64,000 nt of DNA from Paenibacillus tepidiphilus (lineage in GTDB: Bacteria > Bacillota > Bacilli > Paenibacillales > Paenibacillaceae). Of this stretch, positions 26,161-37,600 are shown piece after piece; position 1 is the first letter of the stretch, and the number at the start of each line of letters is the position of its first letter. The position numbers and the translations under genes were made by a program. Below the pieces are notes generated by a model, which worked only from the letters and a program-made list of their open reading frames with translations, made no database searches and was not told the origin of the DNA. The stretch lies in NCBI RefSeq assembly GCF_008635795.1, contig NZ_VWRQ01000026.1, forward strand, positions 29,181 through 93,180. The letters run 5' to 3'.

Positions 26161-27549
26161 TTAAGCCGATACCGACGGCGGCTTCAACACTTCGATTTGC
26201 CGCCACTTCCCGTCCAGATACCTCTTACCTACAAACAGCAGCATCGCCAGCGTGAACGCCAGCAGCTCCAGCCATACCCAGTAAAGCGAGTAACCGGCCA
26301 CAGTGTATGTAAGATAGGGCAGCACCAGATAAAAGACGATGGGCATCAGCAAATACAGCTTCATCATAAACAGGGTGTCACCGGCTGCCTTGAGAATGCT
26401 GCCAATGACAATCTGTACGGAATCAAAAATAATCCAGACAGAGGTGAGCCGAACCAGCGGAATGGTAATATCAAGCACTGCCTGATAGCCCGGAGAGCTG
26501 GGGTCATGGAAGATGGAGATCAGCGGACCGGGCAGCAGATTAAAGACCGCAATAATCAGCACATTGAAGCCGAGTGCGAGCCACAGGCCTTTGCGCAATA
26601 CACCTGAGATATTATCCGTTCTCCCTCCTCCCCGCTCCTGGGCCGCTACAATACTGAGCGCATTGCCTAGTCCCCATATCGGAAAGATCGACAGACCCTC
26701 GATGGTAAACACGATATTGGCTGCAGTGAGATCATTTTCCCCCGTGCCGCCGAGGATAAGCAGCAGCAGACTGAAGTAGGCTGTTCCCACAAACGACTGA
26801 ATCCCTGAAGGCAAACCAAATTTCCAGATCTTCTTGAATGGCGCAAGGTCCGGCTTCCAATGCTTGAATACCTCAAATCCTTTCTTATAGGCCGGGGTAC
26901 ATAACAGCAGAACGGTCAGCAGCAGATTCAGCAGACAGCTGAATAAGGTAGCCAGCCCGGCGCCCTTGATCCCTCCCAGCTCGGGAAACCCCCAGTTTCC
27001 GAAGATAAGCAGCCAATCCAGCAGAATATTGCACAGATTCGCAATGACGGAAACATACAGAATTTTCTTGGTATCGCCCACTCCCCGGAACAGGCTGGAG
27101 CAGGCGGCAATCATAATCTGAACGCTGTTCGACAGGATCATCAAATAGAAAAATTGCTTCTCATAAGCCAGAAGCTCACCGCCGTGTCCCATCAGCGAGA
27201 AGATTTGGGCAACCAGCGGCGATATGGCGAGCAGCCCCAAGGTGGACAGCAGGCTGATGTATATCCCCTGCCACAATGTTCTGCTGCTGCTTTTACGGTC
27301 CCCCGCTCCATAATGGTGCGAGATCAGCGTGGAAGAGAACCCGACGACCCCGAGAAAGATGCTCGCCAGTGAGGTAGCTACGTTGCTGGCCGGCATCACC
27401 GCCGCAAATTGCGTCGTGTCGTAACGGGCGACAAAGGCTCTGTCGATGAACACCATAATATTAATGGAGAACATCGATAAGATAATGGGATACGTTATGC
27501 GGATAATATTCCTGTAGGATACCGGTTCTGAAGCGGCGGTCTGATCCAA
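26161..27549 (-). CDS. MATE-family efflux transporter of the NRPS cluster
   Basis: 462 residues with about 12 transmembrane helices in two halves, family MATE (IIRITYPIILSMFSINIMVFIDRAFVARYDTTQFAAV, RGVGDTKKILYVSVIANLCNILLDWLLIFG). The TTG at 27549 is chosen because AAAGGAGG lies 7-8 bases upstream; the frame extends to 27582 without a ribosome site. Last gene of the 15-gene cluster, 33 bp after the activase gene. It probably exports the peptide product or protects the producer; it could also export an intermediate. MATE pumps use Na+ or H+ gradients. Confidence 0.85.
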   Translation of the reverse strand: MDQTAASEPVSYRNIIRITYPIILSMFSINIMVFIDRAFVARYDTTQFAAVMPASNVATSLASIFLGVVGFSSTLISHHYGAGDRKSSSRTLWQGIYISLLSTLGLLAISPLVAQIFSLMGHGGELLAYEKQFFYLMILSNSVQIMIAACSSLFRGVGDTKKILYVSVIANLCNILLDWLLIFGNWGFPELGGIKGAGLATLFSCLLNLLLTVLLLCTPAYKKGFEVFKHWKPDLAPFKKIWKFGLPSGIQSFVGTAYFSLLLLILGGTGENDLTAANIVFTIEGLSIFPIWGLGNALSIVAAQERGGGRTDNISGVLRKGLWLALGFNVLIIAVFNLLPGPLISIFHDPSSPGYQAVLDITIPLVRLTSVWIIFDSVQIVIGSILKAAGDTLFMMKLYLLMPIVFYLVLPYLTYTVAGYSLYWVWLELLAFTLAMLLFVGKRYLDGKWRQIEVLKPPSVSA

Positions 27550-27582
27550 GCAGATTCCCTCCTTTCCTAAAAGAATTGACAA

Positions 27583-28344
27583 TTATCCCAGATAGGCTGC
27601 ACCAATCGCACCTGTAACCTGCGGATAATCGGTGACGTGCACCTTCATTTTGAGCTTTTCCTGCAGGGAATTAATAATTCCGATGTTCTTGGCTACGCCT
27701 CCGCTCATCCCGAGCGGTTCACGGATACCCACCGATTTCAGCAGAGCGATGGAACGGGTGGCGATGGAATCATGGACGCCTTTGACAATATCGGGTGCAG
27801 GCGTCCCAACCGCTACCAGGGATACCACCTCGGTCTCCGCAAATACGGAGCACATGCTGCTGATGCGCGCGGCCGACGTGGAAGCGAGCGATATTTCCCC
27901 CATCTCTTCCAATTGTACGTTGAGCGCTCTGGCAATAATATCAAGGAAGCGCCCGCAGCCGGCAGCGCATTTGTCATTCATCAGAAAGTTAAGCACATTG
28001 CCGTCATCATCCAGCTGGATCGCTTTACTGTCCTGGCCCCCGATATCCAGAATGGTCCGGATTTCCGGATTGAGGAAATACATCCCCTTTGCGTGGCAGG
28101 TGATTTCGGAGAAGTTTTTATTGGAGAACGGTACGTTTTCACGGCCATAACCGGTGGTAACCACTACATCCACCTGATCCTCCGTCAGTCCGGCCTTATC
28201 CAGTACATTGCGGAAGGTGGTCTGGGCCGATTGCCGGTTGTTGCCGCCTGTATAGATCACGTCGTAAGCCAGTACTTCTTGTTTGTCCTTGAGCACTGCC
28301 GACTTGGTCGAGAGTGAGCCGATGTCGATTCCAACTGTTATCAT
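27583..28344 (-). CDS. 2-Hydroxyacyl-CoA dehydratase activase (BadF/BadG/HgdC family)
   Basis: 253 residues, an ASKHA-fold ATPase: GIDIGSLSTKSAVL, DIGGQDSKAI and MSGGVAKN. Two cysteines, in DKCAAGCGRF and SSMCSVFAE, are placed like the residues that hold one [4Fe-4S] cluster across the dimer. Activases of this kind use ATP to fire a low-potential electron into the dehydratase; they need a reduced ferredoxin or flavodoxin. AAAGGAG precedes the ATG. It follows the two dehydratase subunits as in clostridial operons, but here sits inside an NRPS cluster. An alternative is an activator for a double-cubane reductase. Confidence 0.9.
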   Translation of the reverse strand: MITVGIDIGSLSTKSAVLKDKQEVLAYDVIYTGGNNRQSAQTTFRNVLDKAGLTEDQVDVVVTTGYGRENVPFSNKNFSEITCHAKGMYFLNPEIRTILDIGGQDSKAIQLDDDGNVLNFLMNDKCAAGCGRFLDIIARALNVQLEEMGEISLASTSAARISSMCSVFAETEVVSLVAVGTPAPDIVKGVHDSIATRSIALLKSVGIREPLGMSGGVAKNIGIINSLQEKLKMKVHVTDYPQVTGAIGAAYLG

Positions 28345-28370
28345 GATTGATTTCTCCTTTATGCTTAGGT

Positions 28371-29606
28371 TTAAAGAATTTCCAGGAAGGCATCAATGCG
28401 GTTTTTCACCTGGGAGAATGAATAATTATTTTTGTCCCGGATATCCACATCGACCGACAGAAACTTGATTTTCTTCAGCAGCGCCATTTCACGGACAGCT
28501 TGTCCCAAGCCCATCATGTTGCGGCAGCCCCAGGTGTTGACCAGAATAATGCAGTCGATCTCGTTCTCGTCGCAGACATAAGCGGTTTGCTCCCGCATGC
28601 GGACCGAGTTCCACAGATAGGATATGGAGCGTCTGGCCATCGTCTCAAGCGTCTGCCCGGAATCCAGCAGCATCAAGTTACCTTCCCAATAGGTTGTCCA
28701 GTAGACGAGCTCGATTTTGTGCTCCAGGTACTGGACCATTTCATGGGATTGGTCAGGCGCGAGACCGACCCAGAGCATTCGCTTCATACGCGGCGCGGTT
28801 TCTCCGGCTGCCAGCTTCTCCTGAGTCTCGTCATACAGCGTCCGGCATATCTTGACCATCTCTTTCATGCCCCAGCAGTTGACGGCCATAATCTCATACA
28901 GCTCGCGCTGCAGTCCGGGGATATGAACCTTTTTGGCAATATCGATGGTCTTCAGAAAATAATCCTTGGCCTCGTTGGACAATGCGATCACCTGGCGGAA
29001 CCGCGCATCATCATACGCCATCCCGGTAGCCTGCTCGATCTCCTGCAGCACATGCTGGAATTGCTCAGCCAGATAGGCCACCGATTCATCCGTTTCCTGG
29101 AGAGGCACATTGAAGGTGCTGTATACCGTGTCATAGATTTTGCTGAATTGAAACCCGAGCTTGGACAGCCCGTCGCACAGATGGTTGTTGATAATAATCA
29201 TGTCGGGCCGCGGCAGGCAATTCGCCAATGCGGCACCGTAGGCGGCGCGCACACTGGAGCATAAATCCCGGGGGAGGTAATTCTCTTCGGTCAGCCGCAG
29301 GCACATGTCGATGGCTTCCGATTGCGAGAACAGGGTCGAGATGCTCTCAAAATTCAGCGAGATGAATCCGAAGGCAAATAACAGCTCATTGGGGAACACC
29401 TCACCCACGTAGGCCACCTTCGTCTGCTCCTTGAAGCATTCGGTAATGTAATAGGCATTGAACAGCGAGCGGTAACGGGCTGTCTTGGGGAAGCTGGGCT
29501 CGATATAGTTGTCCATATTGTAGCTGGTCAGATTCTCTCTCATTTTCCTCGCCTGCAGCTTCCGGTCATTGCCGTCAATCAGCTTGAACTCGCGGGTCAG
29601 TATCAT
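28371..29606 (-). CDS. 2-Hydroxyacyl-CoA dehydratase subunit (HgdA/FldB-like)
   Basis: 411 residues from ATG 29606, which has AAGGAGGAGG upstream. Family features include AYVGEVFPNELLFAFGFISLNF and three cysteines in cluster-ligand positions: PRDLCSSVRAAYG, NNHLCDGLSK and NTWGCRNMMGL. In the known enzymes each subunit holds a [4Fe-4S] cluster and the pair eliminates water from a 2-hydroxyacyl-CoA through a ketyl radical. It lies 13 bp after the partner subunit. The substrate cannot be read from sequence; a carrier-bound hydroxyacyl or hydroxyacyl-CoA cap is possible. Clusters of this type are usually oxygen-sensitive. Confidence 0.82.
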   Translation of the reverse strand: MILTREFKLIDGNDRKLQARKMRENLTSYNMDNYIEPSFPKTARYRSLFNAYYITECFKEQTKVAYVGEVFPNELLFAFGFISLNFESISTLFSQSEAIDMCLRLTEENYLPRDLCSSVRAAYGAALANCLPRPDMIIINNHLCDGLSKLGFQFSKIYDTVYSTFNVPLQETDESVAYLAEQFQHVLQEIEQATGMAYDDARFRQVIALSNEAKDYFLKTIDIAKKVHIPGLQRELYEIMAVNCWGMKEMVKICRTLYDETQEKLAAGETAPRMKRMLWVGLAPDQSHEMVQYLEHKIELVYWTTYWEGNLMLLDSGQTLETMARRSISYLWNSVRMREQTAYVCDENEIDCIILVNTWGCRNMMGLGQAVREMALLKKIKFLSVDVDIRDKNNYSFSQVKNRIDAFLEIL

Positions 29607-29619
29607 AGGCGCCTCCTCC

Positions 29620-30735
29620 TTAGGATATTCTGGTCTCAAAAAAGGTCTGAATCCGCGTCCGGATGCTCTGGATATTCGTCATATGCTGCTCCGACTCGAT
29701 GAAGAGCACCGGGATGCCCTGCTGGGCCAGCGAATGGCGGATATAGGGGTAATCCATCAGATTGGTATCGCAGAATTTCAGCGACACATACAGTACCGCA
29801 TCAATTTCATGCTCTTCCACGAGATCGCGGATATGCGCTGCCCTGCGGTCGGCATCAATCATGCGTGCGCTGACGGCCTTTCCCAGATAATAGTCGGCAA
29901 TGGCGGACAACGGATCTTCCGCGTCCTCGTTGATCTCACCGGCAAAGTAATTAAAGCCCGTGCTGAGATCCTCGCAAACGATACGGGCGCCGGTCCGTTC
30001 AATCACCTCCAGAATGCTGGGATTATCAAAATAACTGCCGCTGATCAGCACCTTGCAGCCGTTCGGAGACGCCGGTGCTTCCACACCTTCATATTCCCGG
30101 AGCGCTGCGGACAATCTGCGGTTGAATTCCTCCTTCATCCCGGCGCTGCCTGCCTTGACGAGCTCCAGCAATTGCATGGATTGTATCGGCAGAATGCCTT
30201 CATTGCGCATACGGCTGGCCGTCCGCAGCAGTCTGCGCGACTCATTGCACAGCCGGATTGCTCCGCGCAGTGCTTCTTCGTCGATGGTGACTCCATAGTG
30301 CTCCTCCAGGTCACCCAGCAGCCGCTTAAGCTGGAACCGGTAATAACTGAAGGACGCGGGCTTCGTGTCCTTCGGCAATTCCAGCAGATGATAGAACTGC
30401 CCCCCGACATGCTTCTGCCATACCTCGTACAGGCGTTTGCGCATATCGCAGGTGTCCAGAAACACATGTCCGTCCGCGAAGGAATACACTTCATCCAGCC
30501 CCTCGCTGAAGCAGCTGAGGATATAGGAGCAGAAGTTGTTCGACAGAATGGAGGACGCCTCCGAGCTTACGGTGCGCGTCTCTCCGGTCAGGCGGAACGG
30601 GGCGATGCCGGCGGCATACAGAAGCTCTTCCGGCATGTAAATCGAGCTGAAGCCGAGCTTTGGACGGTCAAGCTGCGGCAGCAGCTCCAATCTGCTCCGG
30701 TGCAGGTCATATACGCTATCGAACAATTGGGTCAT
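29620..30735 (-). CDS. 2-Hydroxyacyl-CoA dehydratase subunit (HgdB/FldC-like)
   Basis: 371 residues. The fold is recognisable from KLGFSSIYMPEELLYAAGIAPFRLTG and from LYVSLKFCDTNLMDYPYIRHSLAQQGIPVLFIE, which matches the conserved C-terminal block. Candidate cluster cysteines lie in NNFCSYILSC, FLDTCDMRKR and LKFCDTNL. With the preceding and following genes it forms a full two-subunit dehydratase plus activase. Its start overlaps the end of the thioesterase gene by 20 bp, so it is firmly in the NRPS operon. No CoA-transferase or 2-hydroxyacid dehydrogenase gene accompanies it. Confidence 0.85.
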   Translation of the reverse strand: MTQLFDSVYDLHRSRLELLPQLDRPKLGFSSIYMPEELLYAAGIAPFRLTGETRTVSSEASSILSNNFCSYILSCFSEGLDEVYSFADGHVFLDTCDMRKRLYEVWQKHVGGQFYHLLELPKDTKPASFSYYRFQLKRLLGDLEEHYGVTIDEEALRGAIRLCNESRRLLRTASRMRNEGILPIQSMQLLELVKAGSAGMKEEFNRRLSAALREYEGVEAPASPNGCKVLISGSYFDNPSILEVIERTGARIVCEDLSTGFNYFAGEINEDAEDPLSAIADYYLGKAVSARMIDADRRAAHIRDLVEEHEIDAVLYVSLKFCDTNLMDYPYIRHSLAQQGIPVLFIESEQHMTNIQSIRTRIQTFFETRIS

Positions 30736-31627
30736 AGGGAGACTCCTTTTCCAGAATGGTATTTAAGATACCGGCCAATTGCGCCCCGGTCTCTGCCCCG
30801 AACAACTCGTAATGGGACGCGGCAACTTCATAAACCGCCAGACGGGGGCAATGCAACGCCCAGGACTCAAGCCCGTCAATAGGATCGGTTAACGCTTTGA
30901 TCAGGTGAACCGGAAAGCCTGCGGAGCGTGCGGGAACATATTGCAGCCTGGCCAGATGAAGCGTTCGGTTCTGGTTAAGCAAATACAGCCGCTCTACGGG
31001 GGTCAGCGTTCCGAGTCTGTTCAAGGGAAACGGCCAATCCTCGTCCATAAAGCTGTAAAAGCGTGCCCAGTCTACCCCATCCGGGGATTGCAGCAGGTGG
31101 CTGTACCATGCCTCAAGGTCTTCCTCCGCCTGCAGCCGGCTGGAAAGCATAGTGTCATTCATGAATGGACTGAACAAGCTATATTCGCCGGCCGCAGAGA
31201 ACAACGGCTGGCTGTCCTTGGGATAATAGCCGGGCTGCGGAGTATCGAACATACAGCACAGCCGGACTTCCTCCCCTTGCCGCTCCAGCAGCAAGGCCAT
31301 CTCCAGCGCCAGGGTGCCTCCGATGGACCAGCCCGCCAGATAATACGGGCCGGCTCCTTGCAGCCTGATCCATTCGGTGTACTCGGCGGCAAGCTGCTCA
31401 ATCGTTAGATTGCGGGGGAGACCGTCGACGGCTTCATCCGGGGCAATGCCATATATATTGAACCTGTTGTCGACACCGGGGCAGAAGGGAAAATACCCTT
31501 CAATCCGGCCGGTGCCGTCATGGATCAAATACAGCCGCTTATCCGGCTCCGTACCTTTTTGCAGCAGAACCAGCTTGCGTTTGTAGCTGAATTTGCGGTG
31601 TGCGAGCTGCAGCGCCATAGGCAGCAA
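30716..31627 (-). CDS. Free-standing NRPS thioesterase
   Basis: 303 residues, alpha/beta hydrolase. The nucleophile lies in GWSIGG (about residue 100), the catalytic His in AASHYELFG near the C-terminus, and the oxyanion region is LIHDGTGRIEGYF. The large NRPS ends in a carrier domain without a thioesterase, so this protein may release the product as well as edit. Sequence features resemble release-type TE domains. The start is a TTG at 31627 with GGAGG 8 bases upstream, 27 bp after the NRPS stop. Whether it hydrolyses or cyclises the chain cannot be told. Confidence 0.85.
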   Translation of the reverse strand: MLPMALQLAHRKFSYKRKLVLLQKGTEPDKRLYLIHDGTGRIEGYFPFCPGVDNRFNIYGIAPDEAVDGLPRNLTIEQLAAEYTEWIRLQGAGPYYLAGWSIGGTLALEMALLLERQGEEVRLCCMFDTPQPGYYPKDSQPLFSAAGEYSLFSPFMNDTMLSSRLQAEEDLEAWYSHLLQSPDGVDWARFYSFMDEDWPFPLNRLGTLTPVERLYLLNQNRTLHLARLQYVPARSAGFPVHLIKALTDPIDGLESWALHCPRLAVYEVAASHYELFGAETGAQLAGILNTILEKESPYDPIVR

Positions 31628-31654
31628 ATGGGATTCCTCCTTCAGCTTCTTCTT

Positions 31655-34600
31655 TTATAGCGGGAGCTCCTCTTTGACCAGGAGACTGCAAGGCTCCAGC
31701 CTGCCGAGGATTGCCGCTGCCGTGGGTGCACCCATCAGCTCAAGAATGGGAATGACCGCCTGATATTCCTCCTCCAGCAGCATCGCAAGCTGCACGAAGA
31801 CGATGGAATTGGCCCCGTAATCGAACAGGTTATCCTCAAGGCCAAGCTGTCCGGTATCCAGCAGCTCCTCCAGCAGCCGGACAAGCTTCAGCTCTTCCGG
31901 CGTACGCGGGAGCCGGACCTCACGCCCGCCCGGGACATCGGCATCCGGAAGCCGGCCTGTATCGGTCTTGCCGCTGGCATTCAGCGGAATCTCGCCAAGG
32001 GTGACGAACGCTTCCGGAATCATGTAGCCGGGCAGCCATTGCCGGCAGAACCCGGACCAGTCTTCATCCTCACCTTCGTTCGCAAGCACCAGATATGCAA
32101 TCAAGCGGCTCAGTCCCGATGCTCCCGGCTTGGCCGTGACCACGGCGTTGATCACATTCGGATGCTCCAGCAGCGTGTGCTCGATCTCGCCGGGCTCGAT
32201 CCGGAAGCCGCGAATCTTCACCTGCTGATCGATCCGCCCGAGATATTCAATTACGCCGTCCGGACTCCAGCGGGCCTGATCGCCGGTTCTGTACATCCGT
32301 TCATGCTCATGGAACGGATGGGCCACGAACCGTTCTGCGGTCAACTCAGGCCGGTTCAGGTAGCCTTTGGCCAGCCCGGCTCCGGACAGGCACAGCTCTC
32401 CGGGCACTCCGGGCGGGCACAGCCTTTGGCCGGAATCCAAAATACAGGCTTTCATATTCGCAATCGGCCTGCCGATGGGCACCACTGCAAGCTCAGCTGA
32501 ATCCGGTACAGAGTAGGCCGTTGCATATATGGTGATTTCAGTCGGCCCATAAATATTCTCCAGCCGGACGCAGGGAAGAGCCTCATAGAACCGCTTGGCC
32601 ACATGTGGCTTCAGCGCCTCACCGGCTGCAAATACATATTTCAGCGTTTCCTGCCACGTATTCATATTCCGGCGGGCCGCCACCTGCAGAAATACATCCA
32701 GCATCGACGGAGAGAAATTCAGATGGGTTACCGCATAGCGGCGGACCGCATCCATCACGCCATCCGGTTCCTTTTCCAGGCCCGGCTCCAGAATGGCCAG
32801 CCTGCCGCCTTCAAAGAACCAGCCGAACAGCTCCGTTGCCGATACATCGAAGGTAAAGGCGGTCTTGAGCAGGTAGGTATCGCCGGAAGTCAGCGGGTAG
32901 ACCCGCTGCAGATACAGGAGCGTATTGAGCAGCGACCGCTGCTCGATCAGCACGCCCTTGGGCTTGCCGGTTGAACCCGAGGTGTACAGCACATAAGCCA
33001 GTTCCTCCGCTGTTCTGGACGGCAGGCTGCGTACCGCTGCATTCCCGGATTCGTCGGCTTCTGCTTCGGCTCCCGCTTCACTTGCCAGCTCGGAAATAAG
33101 ATGCTGTTCAAGCTCCAGTTGTGCAGGGAGCGTACCCATAGGCCGCTCCAGCAGGAGATGCCGTGAGCCGCTGTCTTCCAGAAGATAGCGCAATCTTTCC
33201 GGGGGCGTTCCGGGGTCAACGGGCAGATAAGCGGCTCCGGCGGCCAGGACAGAATAGATTCCAATGACCATCTCCATGCTTCGGTCCGCCGCAACCGCTA
33301 CAATGCAGCCCGGACCAATGCCCCGCTCCATTAACCGGGAGGCAGCTCTGATGCAGGCTGCATTTAATTCGCCATAGGTCATGGCGTTATCCCGGAACAG
33401 CAGTGCTGTACGTTCGGGCATCGCTTCCGCCCGTTCCCGGAACAGCTCATAAATGCCTTTATCCATTGGATAAGCTTCTCCGGTATCATTGAACTGATAA
33501 AGCAGGGCTTCGGTTTCATCTGCCGTCGCCAGCTCCAGTTCGGCCAGAGCCACATACGGATTAGCCGTAATCTGTTCCAGGAGATGAAGATAGTGGGCGC
33601 TCATCCGCTTGACTGTTTCCCGCTTATACAGCCTGGTGGCGTATTCCCACTCCAGACGCAGGGACGATTCCCCCACCTCCGCCGTCAGGGTCAGGTCAAA
33701 CTTGGATACCGGATAGTCAAAGGAGCACTCGTGAAATGTGGCATCCCCCAGCTTCAGCGGCTCATCGGAACGGTGCTGTAACGCAAACAGGGTATCGAAC
33801 AGCGGATTGCGGCTCGGGTCACGCACCGGCTGCAGCAGCTCTGTCAGCCTTTCAAACGGCGTATCCTGATGCTCCAGGGCTTCAAGCATTTCCTGCTTCA
33901 CTTCGCCGAGCCATTCCCGGAAGCTGAGGTCTGGCCGAAGGCGTCCTCTCAGCACCAGCGTGTTGACGAACAACCCGACCATTTCTTGAACTTCGGTCTG
34001 TCTGCGTCCTGCTGCCGGAGTGCCCACGAGGATATCCTCCTGCCCGCTGTATTTGAACAGCAGGACATAATAGGCAGCCAGCAGCGTCATGTACAGCGTA
34101 GCCTCCTCACCCGCAGCCAGTTGGCGCAGCCTTTCGCTTAAGCCAGCATCGGCTTCGCTTACCAGGCGGTCGCCTTCGAACGACTGGAATGCCGGCCGGG
34201 GATAATCCGGGATCAGGTTCAGCACCGGCAGCTCACCGGACAGCTTGTCCAGCCAGTAGGCCTCCTGCTTGCGCAGCTCCTCTGTTCCCTCGCGTCCTTC
34301 CTGCCACACGGCATAATCCTGGTACTGTAATGACTGCCCGCTGCCGTTATCAATATCATCCTTGCCAACGATCCCGCCTACTCTACCGAGCCCTTCCGGA
34401 ACCGGCTTCCCGTTTGCAGTGCCGTAGCTGTCCGGATTCACTTGTCCGCTACCGAAATCGTCATGACTGGATTCTTCCCTGCTGCTGAGCAAGACCGTTC
34501 CGACAGACTCAGGAAGGCCGGATGCAGGTATGCCGCTGTGCGGCTGTTCTTCCGCCGCAGCAATGTTCCCTGAGTCTCCGGCGAAACCATACAGCTCGGC

Positions 34601-37600
34601 CAGCTCTCGAAGAAGAATCTCTGTTGACACCCCATCGGTGATGATATGGTGTGCATCCAGTACCAGCACCACGCCGCCTTGTGCCAGCTCGACAAGTCCG
34701 GCCCGCAGCAGCGGCGCCTGTCCCAGGTCGAACGGGCGGATCAGCCCCTGAACCGTTGCCGTTACCTCTGCTTCTTCGTCCGCCCATCTGTGCTCCAGCG
34801 GAATGTGAACTCTGTCCGCTATCCGCTGATACAGCTTGCCGTTCCTCATGTAGAAGGACGTCCGCAAGCTGCCATGGCGCCGTGCCAGTGCATCCAGCGT
34901 GCGCTCCAGCCGCTCCGGCTCCAGGCCGCTTGCGCTCCGCAGCACCAAGGGAACGTTGTATCCGATGCCCCCCGGCATCATCTGACTGAGCACATACATC
35001 CGTTTCTGGCTGGCTGTAGCGGGATAGTCGCCGTCCAGGGACTCCACTCTCGGAATCATGCAGTTCTTAACCGCTCGTTCCGGAGAAGCCGCCGCGATTC
35101 TTTCGGCCAGAAGCCGGATCGTCGGGGCGGCGAACAGCTCCTGCAGTGTAAGCTCCACGCCCATCCGTTCCTGAATGCGTGACAGCAGCACCATCGCCCG
35201 CAGCGAGTGACCGCCGCATTCGAAGAAGTGGTCGTCCGCCAGCACTGTCTCCCGGTGCAGCACCTCGCTCCAAATGGCGGCGAGTGCAGCTTCCGTCTCC
35301 CCTTCGGGGGCCCGGGCGCCTGTGACTTCCGCCGGCTCCTCGGGCGGGTCCGGCAAGCGACGCCGGTCTACCTTGCCGTTGGCGGTCACCGGCAGCTTCT
35401 CCAGCCGGACGAACCGGGACGGCAGCATATACCCCGGCAGCCGCCGGGACAGCTCGCTCCGGAGCTGTTCCAGCTCGGATTCGCCGCAAACAACATAAGC
35501 GCACAGATACTTGCTTCCGCCCGGGTCCTCCCGGACCGTTATGGCCGCTTCCACTACCCCCTGCTGCCCTTGCAGCAGCGTCTCGACCTCACCCGGCTCC
35601 ACGCGGTAGCCGCGGATCTTCACCTGCTGGTCCAGCCGGCCAAGGAACAGCAGCTCACCGCCGGGCAGCCATTTCGCCCGGTCTCCGGTCTTGTACATCC
35701 GCTGCCCCGGCCGGAACGGGTCGGCGGTGAACCGCTCGGCCGTCAGCTCCGGCCGGTTCAAGTATCCGGCGGCCAGTCCGTCGCCGCCGACGACCAGCTC
35801 GCCGGGCACGCCGACCGGCTGAAGCTGGCCACGGCTGCTGAGCACATAAGCCGTGGAATTCGGTACCGGACGGCCGATCGGAATGCCGCCGTCCGCCACC
35901 ACCTTGCCGATCCTATGGCCGGTGGAGAAGGTGGTGTTCTCTGTGGGACCATACATGTTCCACAGCTCCAGGTCCGGGCAGGCCTCCCGGACGAGCCGGA
36001 CCTGCCGCGGAGGCACCAGATCGCCGCCGGTGAGCAGGCAGCGCAGCGGAGCGAACAGCGCCGGATCTTCCTCGGCCAGCTGCTGGAACAGTGCTGCAGT
36101 TAACCACAGCAGCGTAATTCTCTGCTCGCGGAGAAACTCGCCGAGCTTCTTGCTGTGCAGCAGAATGTCGTTGCCTGCCAGAACCAGCGGCAATCCGTTC
36201 AGCAGCGCCGCCCAGATCTCATATGTCACTGCATCGAAGCCCGGCGAGCCGGTGAGCAGAATCCGGTCGTCCGGTGCAAGCTTAAGAACGCCGCCTCCGT
36301 GGACCAGCCGCACCACATTGCGGTGCGTCACCATGACCCCCTTCGGCGTACCGGTGGAGCCGGAGGTGTACATGACATAGGCCAGCGAATCGCCACCGGA
36401 GGGCCGGAGGGTATTGTCAGTCTTACCCGTTACGTCATCCCCGCCGGTTACATCAGTGTCGCCAGTTACGTCGGCCCTGCCGGTTCCATTTGCCTGCCCG
36501 GCGCCAACGCCCGCCGCTGAACCGAGCTCGGCCGCCGATAACGTAAGGCTCGGCAGCGGGCAATCCGCAGGAGCTTCAAGGCTGTCCTGTACCAGAAGCA
36601 GCCCGGCCCCGCTGTCCTCCAGCATGAAACGGGTCCGCTCCGGCGGATAGGCCGGGTCCAGCGGCAGATAGGCGGCCCCGGCTTGCAGGACTGCGAGCAT
36701 CGCGATGATCAGCTCCGGGGACCGTTCGGCCAAGATGCCGACTATGCTCCCGGGCTGTAGACCTGCGTGTCTCAGGCGGCGAGCCAGACCTGCCGACTGT
36801 TCCTTAAGCTCCCGGTAGCTCCAGGAGTGTGCGCCAGCGCGGAGCGCGGGCAGTTCAGGCGTACGCGCGGCCTGTTCTCCAAATATTTCGTGAATCCCTT
36901 TGTTCTTGGGATACGGCTCTTCCGTACTGTTAAAGGTATGAATAAGTTCAAGCTTCTCTTCAGGCGCAACCATTTCAAGTTCGGACAAAGGCACATCCGG
37001 ATGAGAAGTAATCTCGTCCAGTAAGCGGAGATAGTGTGTACTCATCCGCATAACGGTCTCCCGCTCAAACAGCTTCGTAGCATATTCCCAGTCAAAACGC
37101 AGCCAGGATGCTCCTTCCTCTGCAGTTACCGTCAAGTCGAACTTGGAAACCGGGTAGTCGAAGGAGGCTTCATAAAACCTGGCGTCCGCCAGCCTGAGCG
37201 GCTCCTCAGAGCCGTGCTGTATCGCAAACATGGTATCGAACAGCGGATTGCGGCTGGAATCCCGCACCGGCTGTAAACGCTCCACCAGCTGCTCAAAGGG
37301 CGTATCCTGATGCTCATAGGCTTCCAGCGTTTCCCGCTTCACTTGGCTCAGAAATTCCCGGAAGCTAAGCCCGGACAAGGGGCGTCCACGCAGGACAAGC
37401 GTGTTGACGAACAACCCGACCAGGTCCTGCAATTCCGGTCTTTGCCGCCCTGCTACCGGCGTTCCCACCAGAATATCCTCTTGTCCGCTGTACCTGGAGA
37501 GCAGGACAAAATAACCGGCCAGCAGTGCCATGTACAAAGTGACACCCTCCGCCGCAGCCAACCTCTGAAGCCGTTCATGTAAGGCTGCACCGGCTTCGGT

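Noticed and set aside
27583..30735. Nitrogenase-like or benzoyl-CoA reductase system
   Set aside because: Only two dehydratase-type subunits and one activase are present, with the cysteine layout of 2-hydroxyacyl-CoA dehydratases; the extra subunits of benzoyl-CoA reductase are missing.
34646..36103. Plus-strand open frames repeated at 34.6-36.1 and 38.1-39.5 kb
   Set aside because: They are antisense frames of the duplicated NRPS modules; the repetition reflects the module duplication and not a repeated gene.
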